A DNA stretch of 64,000 bases. Origin: UBA8337 sp965221415 (GTDB lineage Bacteria; Pseudomonadota; Alphaproteobacteria; RS24). Under the pieces are notes generated by a model. That model did not search any database. It was not told the origin of the DNA and saw only the letters and a list, made by a program, of their open reading frames with translations. The stretch covers positions 248,001-312,000 of the forward strand of contig OZ244887.1 in NCBI GenBank assembly GCA_965221415.1, in the 5' to 3' direction. Positions within the stretch are counted from its first letter, which is position 1. Each line of letters opens with the position of its first letter. Positions 37,762 to 47,156 of the stretch are shown here, one piece after another. Position numbers and translations under genes: made by a program.

Positions 37762-38757
37762 ATGATGAAAGCCGCACACCTAAACGCGATATTGTTCGCC
37801 GTGCTTGTCGTCGCCGCGATGGGTTCGCTATTGGTTGGCGATGTCCCCACGCCATTGCCGATGTGGTTCGATTGGCTGATGGGCAGCGACAAAAGCGATG
37901 GCTTTGCCGCGATATTGTTCGAAACCATCCGTGCGCCGCGCATTGCTCTGGCCGCGCTGACGGGTTTTGTGTTGGGGCTTTGCGGCGCGGCGGCTCAGGG
38001 GCTGTTGCGCAATCCACTGGCAGAGCCGGGGCTGCTTGGGGCTTCGAATGGCGCGGCACTTGGCGCTGTTATCGCGATTTATTTAGGGTTAGCGTCAACC
38101 TTGTCGTATGTCGTGCCGTTGGCGGCTTCTGTGATGGCGCTCGTATCTGTCGGGGTTTTGATGGCGGTGGCGGGCAAGGGAGCTTCTTCATTGCGGTTGA
38201 TTTTGGCAGGCTTTGCGGTGTCGGCTTTTGCCGGTGCAGGCATTGCTCTGGCGCTTAATTTGTCGCCGAATTATTTTGCCGCATTGGAGATTGCCTTTTG
38301 GCTTTTGGGCGCGGTGGAAAATCGTTCATGGGTGCATTTGGCGATTGCTTTGCCGAGTGCGGTGTTGGGCTGCGGGCTGATGCTGGCCACAGGCCGCGCT
38401 TTGAATGCGTTGGCGTTGGGCGAGGAGGTCGCACAAAGCCTCGGTATTCAGCTTGGGCGCGTGCGGTGGCAAATCTCTATTGGCTTGGCGTTGGCAGTCG
38501 GGGCGGTGGTTTCGGTCACCGGCGTTATCGGCTTTGTTGGGCTTGTCGCACCGCATTTAGTGCGCCCCTATTGCGGCCATATGCCCTCGCGCACATTGTT
38601 GCCATCGGCACTGCTCGGCGCAAGCCTATTGGTTCTGGCCGATACGGGCGTGCGCGCCATCCCGACCATCACCGAATTAAAACTTGGCGTGCTAACAGCG
38701 TTTCTCGGCGTACCGCTTTTGCTCATGCTGCTGCGCCGTTCGGGCGATAGTGCTTGA
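37762..38757 (+). CDS. btuC: BtuC-like vitamin B12 ABC permease
   Basis: 331 residues, FecCD/BtuC type with about ten membrane segments. Typical blocks are RAPRIALAALTGFVLGLCGAAAQG, NPLAEPGLLGASNGAALGA, and the coupling loop GFVGLVAPHLVRPYCG. It forms a dimer with two BtuD ATPases in the inner membrane. It lies between the periplasmic binding-protein gene (divergent) and the cobalamin riboswitch, so it is not under that riboswitch. No second riboswitch is visible before it. Confidence 0.85.
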   Translation: MMKAAHLNAILFAVLVVAAMGSLLVGDVPTPLPMWFDWLMGSDKSDGFAAILFETIRAPRIALAALTGFVLGLCGAAAQGLLRNPLAEPGLLGASNGAALGAVIAIYLGLASTLSYVVPLAASVMALVSVGVLMAVAGKGASSLRLILAGFAVSAFAGAGIALALNLSPNYFAALEIAFWLLGAVENRSWVHLAIALPSAVLGCGLMLATGRALNALALGEEVAQSLGIQLGRVRWQISIGLALAVGAVVSVTGVIGFVGLVAPHLVRPYCGHMPSRTLLPSALLGASLLVLADTGVRAIPTITELKLGVLTAFLGVPLLLMLLRRSGDSA

Positions 38758-38794
38758 GCCCACGCGCAAACTAAGCTAGAGAAAATCTTGCAAA

Positions 38795-38966
38795 CAAGGT
38801 GCCCTCACAAAGGGGTAAAAGGGAATATCGTGCGAAAGAGCCTCAGCTCTGCCAAATCGATAGCTGCGCCCGCAACTGTTAGCGGTTAGTCAACGGCCAC
38901 TTGCCACTCGTCAAAACGAGGAAGGCGGCTCGCGGCGATAACCCGCAAGCCAGGAAACCTGCCTTG
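38795..38966 (+). promoter_or_regulatory. Cobalamin (B12) riboswitch
   Basis: The outer P1 pair is CAAGG at 38795-38799 with CCTTG at 38962-38966. Core segments GCTGCGCCCGCAACTGT, GGTAAAAGGGAAT and the B12 box AGCCAGGAAACCTGCC (38949-38963) are all present in order. It lies 135 bases before the BtuB-like receptor start. In this family, bound adenosylcobalamin hides the ribosome site or forms a terminator; 38967-39101 may hold that switch (GAGACGGTAACTCCGTTAT). Confidence 0.95.
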
Positions 38967-39101
38967 ATTGGTCGTTTTTCGGTTGGGCGGGATGCACCAT
39001 ACCGAGACGGTAACTCCGTTATAGACGACATGAGAAACACCTCGCGTGCGCCCTTTGAGTTTGGGGGTTGCGTGAGCTTATGAAGCTATTTGGAGAGAAT
39101 A

Positions 39102-40946
39102 ATGAATAATAATCGTTTACATAAATTTATCGCGGGCGCGCTTATGACGAGCGCGCTTATCTCGCCTGTTATGGGTCAGGAGGTCGATGAAATCATCGTC
39201 TCGGCCACGGGCATCCCAACGCCAGCTGCGCAAATCGGCGCTTCGGTGGATATCATCACGGCGCAGGATTTAAAACAAAAGCAAATCACCTATTTGCAAG
39301 ACGCGCTCAGCACGGTGGCGGGCATCAGTACGTATTCATCTGGCGGCACAGGCACGACCTCGAATGTGTTTATGCGTGGGCTAAGCGGCAACTATAGCGG
39401 CGTATATGTCGATGGGGTGCAGATTAACGACCCCGTGAGCCAACAAGCTTCATGGGCTTATTTGCCAACCCATGGTTTGGCAAGCGTCGAAGTGCTGCGC
39501 GGCTCGCAAGGCGTGCTGTATGGCAGCGAGGCGATTGGCGGTGCTATCAGTCTGTTTACAGCCTATGGCGGCGAGACACAAAACACCGCAAGCATCGAAA
39601 CGGGCGCATTGGGGACAAACATTTTTTCGCTGTCGAGCCAAGGCCAGCGCGATAATCTGGGCTATGGTGTATTTGTCCAGAAAACCGACACGGATGGTAT
39701 TTCGGCGGCTAATGAGGAAAACGGCAATGTCGAAGAAGATGGCTATGAAAGCCTGACGGCGCGCGCTCGTTTTGTGTTGGATGTGACCGACCAGATATCG
39801 CTTGACCTCGCTTTGCGCTCGATAAGCAGTGAGGTGGAAACCGACGAATTCTCATTCGGCCTCGGCGTGGTTGATGACCCCAATGCTTACACTGATTTTG
39901 ATGCCGTCGGCGGGCGTTTGGCTGTCGATTATAAGGACGATGGCGCACACCACAGATTATCTATCGGCGAAAGCCAAGATGTCACGAGCAGCTATGGCAC
40001 TTTCCCCAGTACAACGACCGGTGAGCGTTCTTTAATAAGCTATCGCGGCGTATTTGATGTGGCCACCAACACCAAGGCATTGTTCGGTCTGGAAAGCGAG
40101 ACCGATACTTATATAGCGACAACGAACACTTATGAAGCTGACACAGAGGCGGTGTATGCGCTGGTTCAATATGCCGATGAAAACGCGCTGAGTGCATCGG
40201 TTTCTGTGCGTCAGGATGAGCATGATAATTTTGGCAGCTTCGAGACTTATCGCTTGGCGGGGCGGAAAATGTTTGGCGACATAGGGTTTCGTGCGAGTTA
40301 TGGCACGGGGTTTCGTGCGCCAAGCCTTTTCGAAAATTTCGGAGAATCGCCTTTCTGTGCGGGGGGCGTGTGTGGCGACCTGACATTGCAGCCTGAAGAA
40401 AGCGAAAGCGCAGATATTGCGGTTATTTTTGCGCCAAACAAAGCCGCGTCTTTTGAGTTGGCTTATTTCAAAATCGATATTTCTGATATCATCGAATATA
40501 GAGTTGACCGATATGTGCAGTCTGATGGCGAAAGCCAATCGTCTGGCTATGAGTTACGCGGGCGATATGATGTGGACGCAGCGACCACAATAAGCGGCAA
40601 TTTTACCGCGCTCGATGCAGAAACGCCAACGGGTGCGCGCGATATTCGCCGTCCTGAGAAAACCCTGAATTTGAGTGTGACACGTGATTTCTCAGACCGT
40701 GTTTCGGGCAATGCCAATCTGCTGATGGTGAAAGACGTGATTGATACAGATTTTGCGACTTTCCCCTCCCAGCAAGTCACGCTCGACGATTATGCACTGC
40801 TCAATATGGCGGTTTCCTTTGCGATAACGGATAAGGTGAAATGGTCGGCGCGGCTCAATAATGTTCTGGATGATGCGTATGAAACGACTCTCGGCTACGG
40901 CACGCCCGGCCGCACGGCCTATGTCGGCTTGACCGCTAACTTCTAG
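39102..40946 (+). CDS. btuB: BtuB-like TonB-dependent vitamin B12 receptor
   Basis: 614 residues, the length of BtuB. Signal peptide of 28 residues ends VMGQ, then a TonB box DEIIVSATG. The plug domain shows SVDIITAQDLKQKQ, VFMRGLSGNYSGVYVDGVQIND and VEVLRGSQGVLYGSEAIGGAI. The barrel ends in GLTANF with terminal Phe. ATG 39102 is preceded by GGAGAG; an in-frame TTG 12 bases earlier is rejected. It lies downstream of the riboswitch and upstream of the B12-binding protein and ATPase genes. Confidence 0.92.
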   Translation: MNNNRLHKFIAGALMTSALISPVMGQEVDEIIVSATGIPTPAAQIGASVDIITAQDLKQKQITYLQDALSTVAGISTYSSGGTGTTSNVFMRGLSGNYSGVYVDGVQINDPVSQQASWAYLPTHGLASVEVLRGSQGVLYGSEAIGGAISLFTAYGGETQNTASIETGALGTNIFSLSSQGQRDNLGYGVFVQKTDTDGISAANEENGNVEEDGYESLTARARFVLDVTDQISLDLALRSISSEVETDEFSFGLGVVDDPNAYTDFDAVGGRLAVDYKDDGAHHRLSIGESQDVTSSYGTFPSTTTGERSLISYRGVFDVATNTKALFGLESETDTYIATTNTYEADTEAVYALVQYADENALSASVSVRQDEHDNFGSFETYRLAGRKMFGDIGFRASYGTGFRAPSLFENFGESPFCAGGVCGDLTLQPEESESADIAVIFAPNKAASFELAYFKIDISDIIEYRVDRYVQSDGESQSSGYELRGRYDVDAATTISGNFTALDAETPTGARDIRRPEKTLNLSVTRDFSDRVSGNANLLMVKDVIDTDFATFPSQQVTLDDYALLNMAVSFAITDKVKWSARLNNVLDDAYETTLGYGTPGRTAYVGLTANF

Positions 40947-40963
40947 CTTGGCTAGAAGGGAGT

Positions 40964-41893
40964 ATGGATAAGCGTATGAAAATTGTCAGCCTCCTGCCGA
41001 GTGCGACCGAAATTGTCGCCGCCCTCGGCTTTGAGGCTCATCTGGTGGGGCGGTCGCATGAGTGCGACTGGCCGCTGGGGCTTGAGCATTTGCCCGTTCT
41101 CACTCAACCCAAAATGAACCCGCAAGCCGCCGCCGCCACAATCGACCGCGATGTCTGCGCTTTGGTCGAAGATGGCGCGTCAGTGTATAAGCTTGATGCC
41201 GATGCCATACGCGACATCGCGCCAGACTTTGTCGTCACGCAGTCGCAATGCGAATTATGCGCCGTGAGCCTTGGCGAGGTGCAGCAGGCGTTGCGCACAT
41301 GGGTCGGGTCAGAGGCAACCCCCGAATTGGTCTCACTAGAGCCGATGACGCTCGACGATGTGACTGTCGATATCGCCAATGTCGCCAAAGCGTTGGGGGC
41401 TGTCGCGGCGGGGGAGAAGCTAAACGCCGCGTTCATCTCTGGATTTGAAACGCTGCGCAGTGCCACCAAAAACCTGCCCCGTCAACGCGTGTTTTTTATG
41501 GAATGGACGGCACCGCTCATGGGCGCGGGAAATTGGATGCCCGCGACAATCGCGGCGGCAGGCGGCGATGTGGTGCTAGGCGAAGAGGGTGTCCATTCAC
41601 CCGTTATCGATTGGGCAGATGTCGCCAAAGCCGACCCCGATGTGATTGTCGTCGGCCCATGCGGGTTTTCTATCGACCGCGCCCGTGCCGAAATGGCTGC
41701 CTTGGTTGACCTGCCGCAATATCAAGCTTTGCGTGCTGTGCAGGAGGGGCAGGTTTATTTGGTCAATGGCAATCATTTTTTCAATCGGCCGGGCCCGCGC
41801 TTATTGCAATCAGCGCAGATTATCGCCGAGATTTTACACCCGCATATTTTTGCGCCAGATAATTATGAGACGGGCTGGGTGCAGTTTGCTTGA
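40964..41893 (+). CDS. Cobalamin-binding protein without a signal peptide
   Basis: 309 residues. It begins MKIVSLLPSATEIVAALGFEA only a few residues after the start, so there is no signal peptide; AAGGGAGT precedes ATG 40964. This matches the group of BtuF-like proteins that are predicted cytosolic and often riboswitch-linked. A CELC motif and HECDWP are present, both usual in that group. It could hand corrinoid on inside the cell. It overlaps the ATPase start by 8 bases. Confidence 0.85.
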   Translation: MDKRMKIVSLLPSATEIVAALGFEAHLVGRSHECDWPLGLEHLPVLTQPKMNPQAAAATIDRDVCALVEDGASVYKLDADAIRDIAPDFVVTQSQCELCAVSLGEVQQALRTWVGSEATPELVSLEPMTLDDVTVDIANVAKALGAVAAGEKLNAAFISGFETLRSATKNLPRQRVFFMEWTAPLMGAGNWMPATIAAAGGDVVLGEEGVHSPVIDWADVAKADPDVIVVGPCGFSIDRARAEMAALVDLPQYQALRAVQEGQVYLVNGNHFFNRPGPRLLQSAQIIAEILHPHIFAPDNYETGWVQFA

Positions 41894-42644
41894 GCTGGAT
41901 AATGTATCTTATGCAGTGACGGGCAAAACAATTCTGCGCGAGGTCAGCTGCCAGTTTAAAGCCGGCACGCTGACGGCCATTATCGGGCCAAATGGGGCAG
42001 GCAAAACCACCTGCCTGCGCGTCGCGGCGGGTATTATCGCGCCAACAAGCGGGATGGTGCGAGCCGCAGATTTTGACAATTTGCGCGCCCGCGCCCGTAT
42101 GATTGCCTATTTGCCGCAATTCCAAAATATCGCATGGCCGCTTTTGTGCCGCGATGTGGTGGCACTCGGATTATTGGCACATGACGCTTATGGCACCTAT
42201 GGCAGGCAGGCGGATGATTTGGTGATGGCCGCCTTAGCCAAATGCGACGCGACCCAATTTGCCGACCGTCCGATTGATACGCTGTCGGGTGGTGAAAAGG
42301 CGCGTGTATTATTGGCGCGACTGCTCGTAGGGGGCGCGCCCGTACTGCTGCTTGATGAGCCCGTGCAATCGCTCGATGCGGCGGGCGCATTGTCGCTGAT
42401 GCAACTCTTGCGCCGTGAAGCAGATGCAGGTGCTGCGGTTGGTGTCGTGATGCATGATATTAATCTGGCGCGGCAGTTTTGCGATGAGGCGCTGGTCATG
42501 CACAAGGGTGTGCTCGTGGCACAAGGTGCGGCGGATGAGGTCTTTACGCCAGCGCGACTTGGGGCTATTTTTGGGGTAGAGTTCGACGCAATCGACGCGC
42601 CAGATGCGCGCTATTTGATGCCGCGCCAGATTTTAGGAAACTGA
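41886..42644 (+). CDS. btuD: BtuD-like ABC ATPase for vitamin B12 import
   Basis: 252 residues with TTG start 41886 inside the end of the preceding gene; the longer frame upstream is an accident. Walker A GPNGAGKT, signature LSGGEKARV, Walker B LLLDEP, and the H-loop VVMHDINLA are complete. The spacing matches BtuD/FecE. It should power the BtuC permease encoded 4 kb upstream. The MlaF-like gene begins 1 base after its stop. Confidence 0.85.
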   Translation: MLELDNVSYAVTGKTILREVSCQFKAGTLTAIIGPNGAGKTTCLRVAAGIIAPTSGMVRAADFDNLRARARMIAYLPQFQNIAWPLLCRDVVALGLLAHDAYGTYGRQADDLVMAALAKCDATQFADRPIDTLSGGEKARVLLARLLVGGAPVLLLDEPVQSLDAAGALSLMQLLRREADAGAAVGVVMHDINLARQFCDEALVMHKGVLVAQGAADEVFTPARLGAIFGVEFDAIDAPDARYLMPRQILGN

Positions 42645-42645
42645 T

Positions 42646-43404
42646 ATGAGCCGCCTTACACTAGAAAATGTCAGCAAGAGCTTTGCGTCGGTCGAAGCCG
42701 TCCAGCATGTCAGCCTGTCGTTGGAAGCGGGGCGGTCGCTTGCGCTTATTGGGCCGACGGCGGCGGGTAAATCCGTGCTGCTGAAATGTCTGGTCGGGCT
42801 ATATGCACCCAGCCATGGACGTATTCTTATCGATGATGAGGCGGTCGAAAACCCCGCCCATCGCACGAAGCAGCTAAACGAACGCATCGGCATGTTGTTT
42901 CAACAAAACGCGCTGTTTGATAGCCTCCCTGTTTGGGAAAATATCGCGTTTCGTCTCATTGCCAATAATATGCCCCGCGCCGAGGCGCGCGCCAAAGCCG
43001 AGGCTTTGCTGCCGCGTGTGGGTCTGCCCGTCAGTGCGGCGGATTTATTTCCAGCGGATTTATCGGGCGGGATGCAAAAGCGCGTCGGGTTCGCGCGCGC
43101 CATTGCCACCGAGCCAGATATTTTGCTGCTTGATAATCCGACCGCGGGGCTTGACCCTATTTTGGCGGCGCGGGTGGATGCGATGATTTCGTCCATGGCG
43201 CGTGAAAGTGGGGCTTGCGTTATTTCTGTCACGGGTAATATGGTAGGTATCACGCAAAGCTATGACGAGATTGGCGTGATGCATGAGGGGCTGCTACGCT
43301 GGCACGGGAGTGCAAAAGCAGCCGAAACAGATGATAATCCGTGGCTGCGTCAATTATTGGCGGGCAGCCGCGAAGGGCCAATCTCAACTTTAGCGGCGGC
43401 TTAA
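42646..43404 (+). CDS. MlaF-like ABC ATPase lacking catalytic Glu and H-loop His
   Basis: 252 residues. It has Walker A GPTAAGKS (residues 36-43), Q-loop LFQQNALFDSLPVWENIAFRL, signature LSGGMQKRVG (139-147) and the tail GSREGPIS, all as in MlaF, the ATPase for phospholipid transport. Walker B reads LLLDNPTAGLDP, so the catalytic Glu is Asn164. The H-loop that should read V-T-H-D is V-T-G-N, so His is Gly197. Both changes together should block ATP hydrolysis while ATP could still bind. No MlaE, MlaD, MlaC or MlaB genes are near. It starts 1 base after btuD. Confidence 0.85.
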   Translation: MSRLTLENVSKSFASVEAVQHVSLSLEAGRSLALIGPTAAGKSVLLKCLVGLYAPSHGRILIDDEAVENPAHRTKQLNERIGMLFQQNALFDSLPVWENIAFRLIANNMPRAEARAKAEALLPRVGLPVSAADLFPADLSGGMQKRVGFARAIATEPDILLLDNPTAGLDPILAARVDAMISSMARESGACVISVTGNMVGITQSYDEIGVMHEGLLRWHGSAKAAETDDNPWLRQLLAGSREGPISTLAAA

Positions 43405-43422
43405 CAAAACAGGAGAAGTCTG

Positions 43423-44061
43423 ATGTTTGGACTAGGTAGAAAAACGGAAATGATTGCAGCGGATAAGGCACTGCCGGGGCGCGATATGGCGATAGACGTG
43501 CCGCAAACACATTTTGTCCTCGGCGCGCCGATGGTCGCCCCGTGGCCCGATGAAATGGAAGTCGCGATTTTTGGCATGGGCTGCTTTTGGGGTGCTGAAC
43601 GCAAGTTCTGGCAAGCCGATGGTGTCTATTCCACGCAAGTCGGCTATGTCGGCGGCTTCACGCCAAACCCGTCATATGAAGAAGTCTGTAGCGGCCAGAC
43701 CGGTCATAATGAAGGGGTGCAAGTGGTGTTCGATACGACCAAAACCTCCTATGAGGCGATGCTTGCGGTGTTTTTTGAAAACCACGACCCAACCCAAGGC
43801 ATGCGCCAAGGCAATGATGTCGGCACGCAATATCGCTCGGGCATTTATTGCCTCAGCGACGACCAAAAGCAAAAGGCCGAAGCCGCCCGCGATATGTTCC
43901 AAAGCGGCTTAAACGCGGCGGGCTATGGCGCGATTAGCACCGAGATTATCGCCGCCCCAACATTCTACTACGCCGAGGACTACCATCAGCAATATCTGGG
44001 CAAAAACCCCAATGGCTATTGCGGCATGGGCGGAACAGGCGTTTCCTGCCCCATCGGCTAA
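43423..44061 (+). CDS. msrA: Peptide methionine sulfoxide reductase MsrA
   Basis: 212 residues, 25-30 more than the shortest forms because of an N-terminal extension before the catalytic fold. The active Cys is Cys54 in GCFWG. GYVGGFTPNPSYEEV and HDPTQGMRQGNDVGTQYRS are typical. The C-terminal NGYCGMGGTGVSCP supplies resolving Cys residues. It reduces Met-S-sulfoxide with thioredoxin. It starts 18 bases after the MlaF-like gene on the same strand. Its stop overlaps that of the opposing TonB receptor. Confidence 0.95.
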   Translation: MFGLGRKTEMIAADKALPGRDMAIDVPQTHFVLGAPMVAPWPDEMEVAIFGMGCFWGAERKFWQADGVYSTQVGYVGGFTPNPSYEEVCSGQTGHNEGVQVVFDTTKTSYEAMLAVFFENHDPTQGMRQGNDVGTQYRSGIYCLSDDQKQKAEAARDMFQSGLNAAGYGAISTEIIAAPTFYYAEDYHQQYLGKNPNGYCGMGGTGVSCPIG

Positions 44062-46085
44062 TAACTGCGCTTCACACGCAGCATGAAGCGACGCCCCTCG
44101 CCGGGGAAGAAACGTTCATTGCCAAACCATCTATCGGCACGCTTGGCGTAAGCCTCGTCGAACACATTATCGACACGCAGGCTCATACTGGTTTCAGACG
44201 ACACAGTGTAATCAAGACCAAGGGCAAAAATATCATGCCCCTTATATTCGGCACTGTTCGAGGCATCCAGATAATACGCCCCGACACGCTCCCATGTCAG
44301 CGATGAAGCCAGCCGTTCATTCAGCTGATGCGTCAGCTTGGTATTGCCCAATGTTTCGGGCGCGCTGTCGATGGCGTTGCCATCCATAATGGTTTCGGCG
44401 CTATTGCCGCCCGTCACAACATTAGAAAACGCATATTCGTGTTTGCCATAGCTCAAATTGCTTTCGAGCAACCAATCACGCGCAAGCATCCAATTTAGGC
44501 TCAGCTCTACGCCCATATGGTCGGTCTCGCCATCGCTGATGTAATTGTCATTGGCATCGCGGAAATGATAATTTTCTTTCTGCATCACATACCCCGTCAC
44601 TTCGAAAGAGACATGCGGGTAAACAGCGCGATAGCCGAGTTCCAAACTATCCAATGTTTCTGAATCGATGGCGCTCACATCTGGGTCGATACCGTCAGCA
44701 GGGTCGCCATCGCGCAGGCGATATAAATCAGTGACTTGCGGCGCGCGAATGGCACGCGCCAAATTGGCAAACACACGACGGTTTTCCGATAGAGCATGTA
44801 CCACGCCGAGCTTCGGGGATATGTCCGAAAAATCATCCGACCGATTAGCGGGGCGGAACAGACGTTCACCCGGATTGGTTGCGACATTGGTTTTGTAGTC
44901 ATAATCGGTCAGCTCGGCGCGTAGACCTGTGGTCAGTTCGGTATTGTCGCCCAACGGCCAGACCGCGTGCACATAAGGTGCGATAACTTGCGCATCGACT
45001 TCATAATCATAATGCGTGCCTTGCAGAAACCCCCCAAAAGGAGTGTCTGGCTCAGACTGTATCTCGGTAAGCTCGCCCGTGGTCAACTCAATATCGATAC
45101 CTGCCACATAATCGACATTAGCGGTTTGCCGCGCATAAGCGGTTTGGAGACCAATCGAGTCGTGGCTGTTTTCTTCTACTGGGTTTCCGGGTAGAAAATG
45201 CATCCGAAACTGCATTTCATTCGAGCGCATATAGGGGGTGAGCGTCAGCGTTGCGCCATCATCGAGGTCGCGGGTGATGCGCAAATAGGCGCGATACGAT
45301 TCCGCATCGCGATACGCATCGGGATTTAAGTTGGCTCTGGCGATGTCCTCATCTTTAAAAGAGGCGGCATACCCGGCTGTTTCCTGATTGAGGTTCATCG
45401 CAGATAGCGAGAAATGATAGCGCGTTGCGTCGCCGTACCATGCGGTTTCGATGCGCGCTTTTTGCTGTTCAAAGCCAGACGCGGCGCGATAGCCTTCTTC
45501 GTCGCCACTGAGGCTGACCGTCACGCGCGATGTGACTTGTTCGTGTTGTCGTGCCGATTGAAGACCGAGGCTGTAGCGGCCATAAGAGCCAGCCGCCACA
45601 TCTATTTCGCCGCCTGTTTCGTCGAGCGGGGCGGAAACGAAGTTAATCAATCCATGCACCGCGTTCGAGCCATATAGCGCAGAGCCTGGCCCGCGCACGA
45701 CTTCCACCGAGCCGCCTTGTGCGATGGCATCGAGCAGGGCGTTGACATTGGCAAAGCCCGGCGCGCGCATGGGGATGCCGTCCTCCAGATAAAGAAACGA
45801 GCCTGCGCCCGCGCCGCCCACCAATACGGGTGAGCGAATGGCGGTGAGATGTTCTTGTCCGCTACCGCGATGGATATGCACACCCGGCGCACGGTTAATC
45901 AGCTCGACGGGGAACAGATTGACCGTCTCGGATGGGTCGATGCGCGCGATATTGCCCGGATTATCGATGCGTAGGCTTTCTGTGCGCGTCGTGGTGACGA
46001 CCACCTCGTCGAGTACGTCCTGCGCCAAGGCACTGCTTGCCATGAGCGCTGAGGCCAGCGCGGTTTTCATCATTATATTTTTCAT
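44058..46085 (-). CDS. TonB-dependent receptor, ligand unknown
   Basis: 675 residues from ATG 46085 behind AAGGGAAA; a longer in-frame start is not supported. Signal peptide ends SSALAQ, TonB box DEVVVTTTR. The plug has PGVHIHRGSGQEHLTAIRSPVL, VEVVRGPGSALYGSNAVHGLI. The barrel ends MLRVKRSY. The plug features suit the siderophore/cobalamin-like receptor class, but no ligand can be named. It is 16 bases after kdsD on the same strand and shares stop bases with msrA. Confidence 0.88.
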   Translation of the reverse strand: MKNIMMKTALASALMASSALAQDVLDEVVVTTTRTESLRIDNPGNIARIDPSETVNLFPVELINRAPGVHIHRGSGQEHLTAIRSPVLVGGAGAGSFLYLEDGIPMRAPGFANVNALLDAIAQGGSVEVVRGPGSALYGSNAVHGLINFVSAPLDETGGEIDVAAGSYGRYSLGLQSARQHEQVTSRVTVSLSGDEEGYRAASGFEQQKARIETAWYGDATRYHFSLSAMNLNQETAGYAASFKDEDIARANLNPDAYRDAESYRAYLRITRDLDDGATLTLTPYMRSNEMQFRMHFLPGNPVEENSHDSIGLQTAYARQTANVDYVAGIDIELTTGELTEIQSEPDTPFGGFLQGTHYDYEVDAQVIAPYVHAVWPLGDNTELTTGLRAELTDYDYKTNVATNPGERLFRPANRSDDFSDISPKLGVVHALSENRRVFANLARAIRAPQVTDLYRLRDGDPADGIDPDVSAIDSETLDSLELGYRAVYPHVSFEVTGYVMQKENYHFRDANDNYISDGETDHMGVELSLNWMLARDWLLESNLSYGKHEYAFSNVVTGGNSAETIMDGNAIDSAPETLGNTKLTHQLNERLASSLTWERVGAYYLDASNSAEYKGHDIFALGLDYTVSSETSMSLRVDNVFDEAYAKRADRWFGNERFFPGEGRRFMLRVKRSY

Positions 46086-46101
46086 TTTATTTCCCTTATG
46101 C

Positions 46102-47058
46102 TTACGCTGTGCCGATGCGTAGTAAATCGAGTACGCGGACAAGGCCGATTGGTTTTTTCTTTTCGCAGATAAATAGGCATTGAATCTTATGCTCTTCCAT
46201 CAGGCTGAGGGCTTCTGCGGTTATCTTATCGCCAGTGATGGTTTGCGGGTCGGGGGTCATAATGTCGGTGACGCTCATTTGCAAAAGCGATGGGTTCATG
46301 TGGCGGCGCAAGTCGCCATCTGTCACGATGCCGCACAAGCGTCCGCCTTTATCGACAACTCCCAAACAGCCGAACCCTTTTTCGGTCATGGTGACGAGGG
46401 CTTCGTCCATTTTTATATCGGCGGTGACGAGGGGTAAATTGGGCGGTGCGTGCATGATATCGCAAACGCGGCTGAGGCTCGCGCCCAGCTTGCCGCCCGG
46501 GTGAAAGTTTTTGAAATCGGATGGCGAGAACTGACGCTTTTCAAGCAGCGCCACGGCTAGCGCATCGCCCAAAGCCAGTTGCATGGTCGTCGATGTGGTG
46601 GGCGCAAGACCATTCGGGCAAGCCTCTTTGGCTTTGGGCAGCTCAAGGCAAATATCGGCGCTGCGCCCCAGCAGGCTGTCTTTATCTGACGTGATAGCAA
46701 TCAGCGGAATGCTAAACCGTTTGGTATAATTTAGCAGCCCGCCAAGCTCTTGCGTGTCGCCAGACCATGACAGCCCCAGCACCACATCATCTTGGGTAAT
46801 CATCCCGAGGTCGCCATGATTGGCTTCGGCAGGGTGGACAAATTGCGCGGGCGTTCCCGTCGAGGCCATGGTCGCGGTGATTTTATTGCCAATATGACCG
46901 CTTTTCCCCATGCCCGAAATAATCACGCGACCCTTGGCACTGGCCAATGTCTCAACCGCCGTGACGAACGCATCACCCAGCGATTGCGCCAGTAATTCCA
47001 GCCCCTCGGCTTCTGCCGTCAGCGTGTTTTTTCCAGAAGTGAGCAGAGTGTTCGGCAT
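46102..47058 (-). CDS. kdsD: Arabinose-5-phosphate isomerase (SIS + two CBS domains)
   Basis: 318 residues. The SIS domain has GMGKSGHIGNKI and the loop STGTPAQFVHPAEANHGDLGMI, diagnostic for KdsD; two CBS repeats follow (DIMTPDPQTITGDK etc.). It makes A5P from ribulose-5-P for KDO in lipopolysaccharide. The rest of the KDO genes are not in the window. It is followed by the TonB receptor gene 16 bases on. It diverges from the lytic transglycosylase gene. Confidence 0.95.
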   Translation of the reverse strand: MPNTLLTSGKNTLTAEAEGLELLAQSLGDAFVTAVETLASAKGRVIISGMGKSGHIGNKITATMASTGTPAQFVHPAEANHGDLGMITQDDVVLGLSWSGDTQELGGLLNYTKRFSIPLIAITSDKDSLLGRSADICLELPKAKEACPNGLAPTTSTTMQLALGDALAVALLEKRQFSPSDFKNFHPGGKLGASLSRVCDIMHAPPNLPLVTADIKMDEALVTMTEKGFGCLGVVDKGGRLCGIVTDGDLRRHMNPSLLQMSVTDIMTPDPQTITGDKITAEALSLMEEHKIQCLFICEKKKPIGLVRVLDLLRIGTA

Positions 47059-47072
47059 ATCGGCTTTGGTCT

Positions 47073-47101
47073 GACTTGTGCGTAAATGAATCGGCTATAA
47101 T
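47073..47101 (+). promoter_or_regulatory. Promoter of the lytic transglycosylase gene
   Basis: A perfect -10 TATAAT (47096-47101) with a weak -35 GACTTG (47073-47078) at 17 bases, about 55 bases before the start codon. Confidence 0.5.
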
Positions 47102-47156
47102 CTAAGTATGGCCAAGCCTGACCCTTCGGTCAAGGTTGCGTTCAAGGAGAAATATT

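Noticed and set aside
37662..38258. 198-codon frame in another phase over btuC
   Set aside because: Rich in Arg, Cys and Trp, without family features, and fully covered by the permease gene.
41646..41885. 80 extra N-terminal codons for the BtuD-like ATPase
   Set aside because: They lie inside the binding-protein gene in another phase and resemble no ABC protein; TTG 41886 gives a normal N-terminus.
42646..43404. Active phospholipid-transport ATPase MlaF
   Set aside because: Catalytic Glu and H-loop His are both missing and no Mla partner genes are near.
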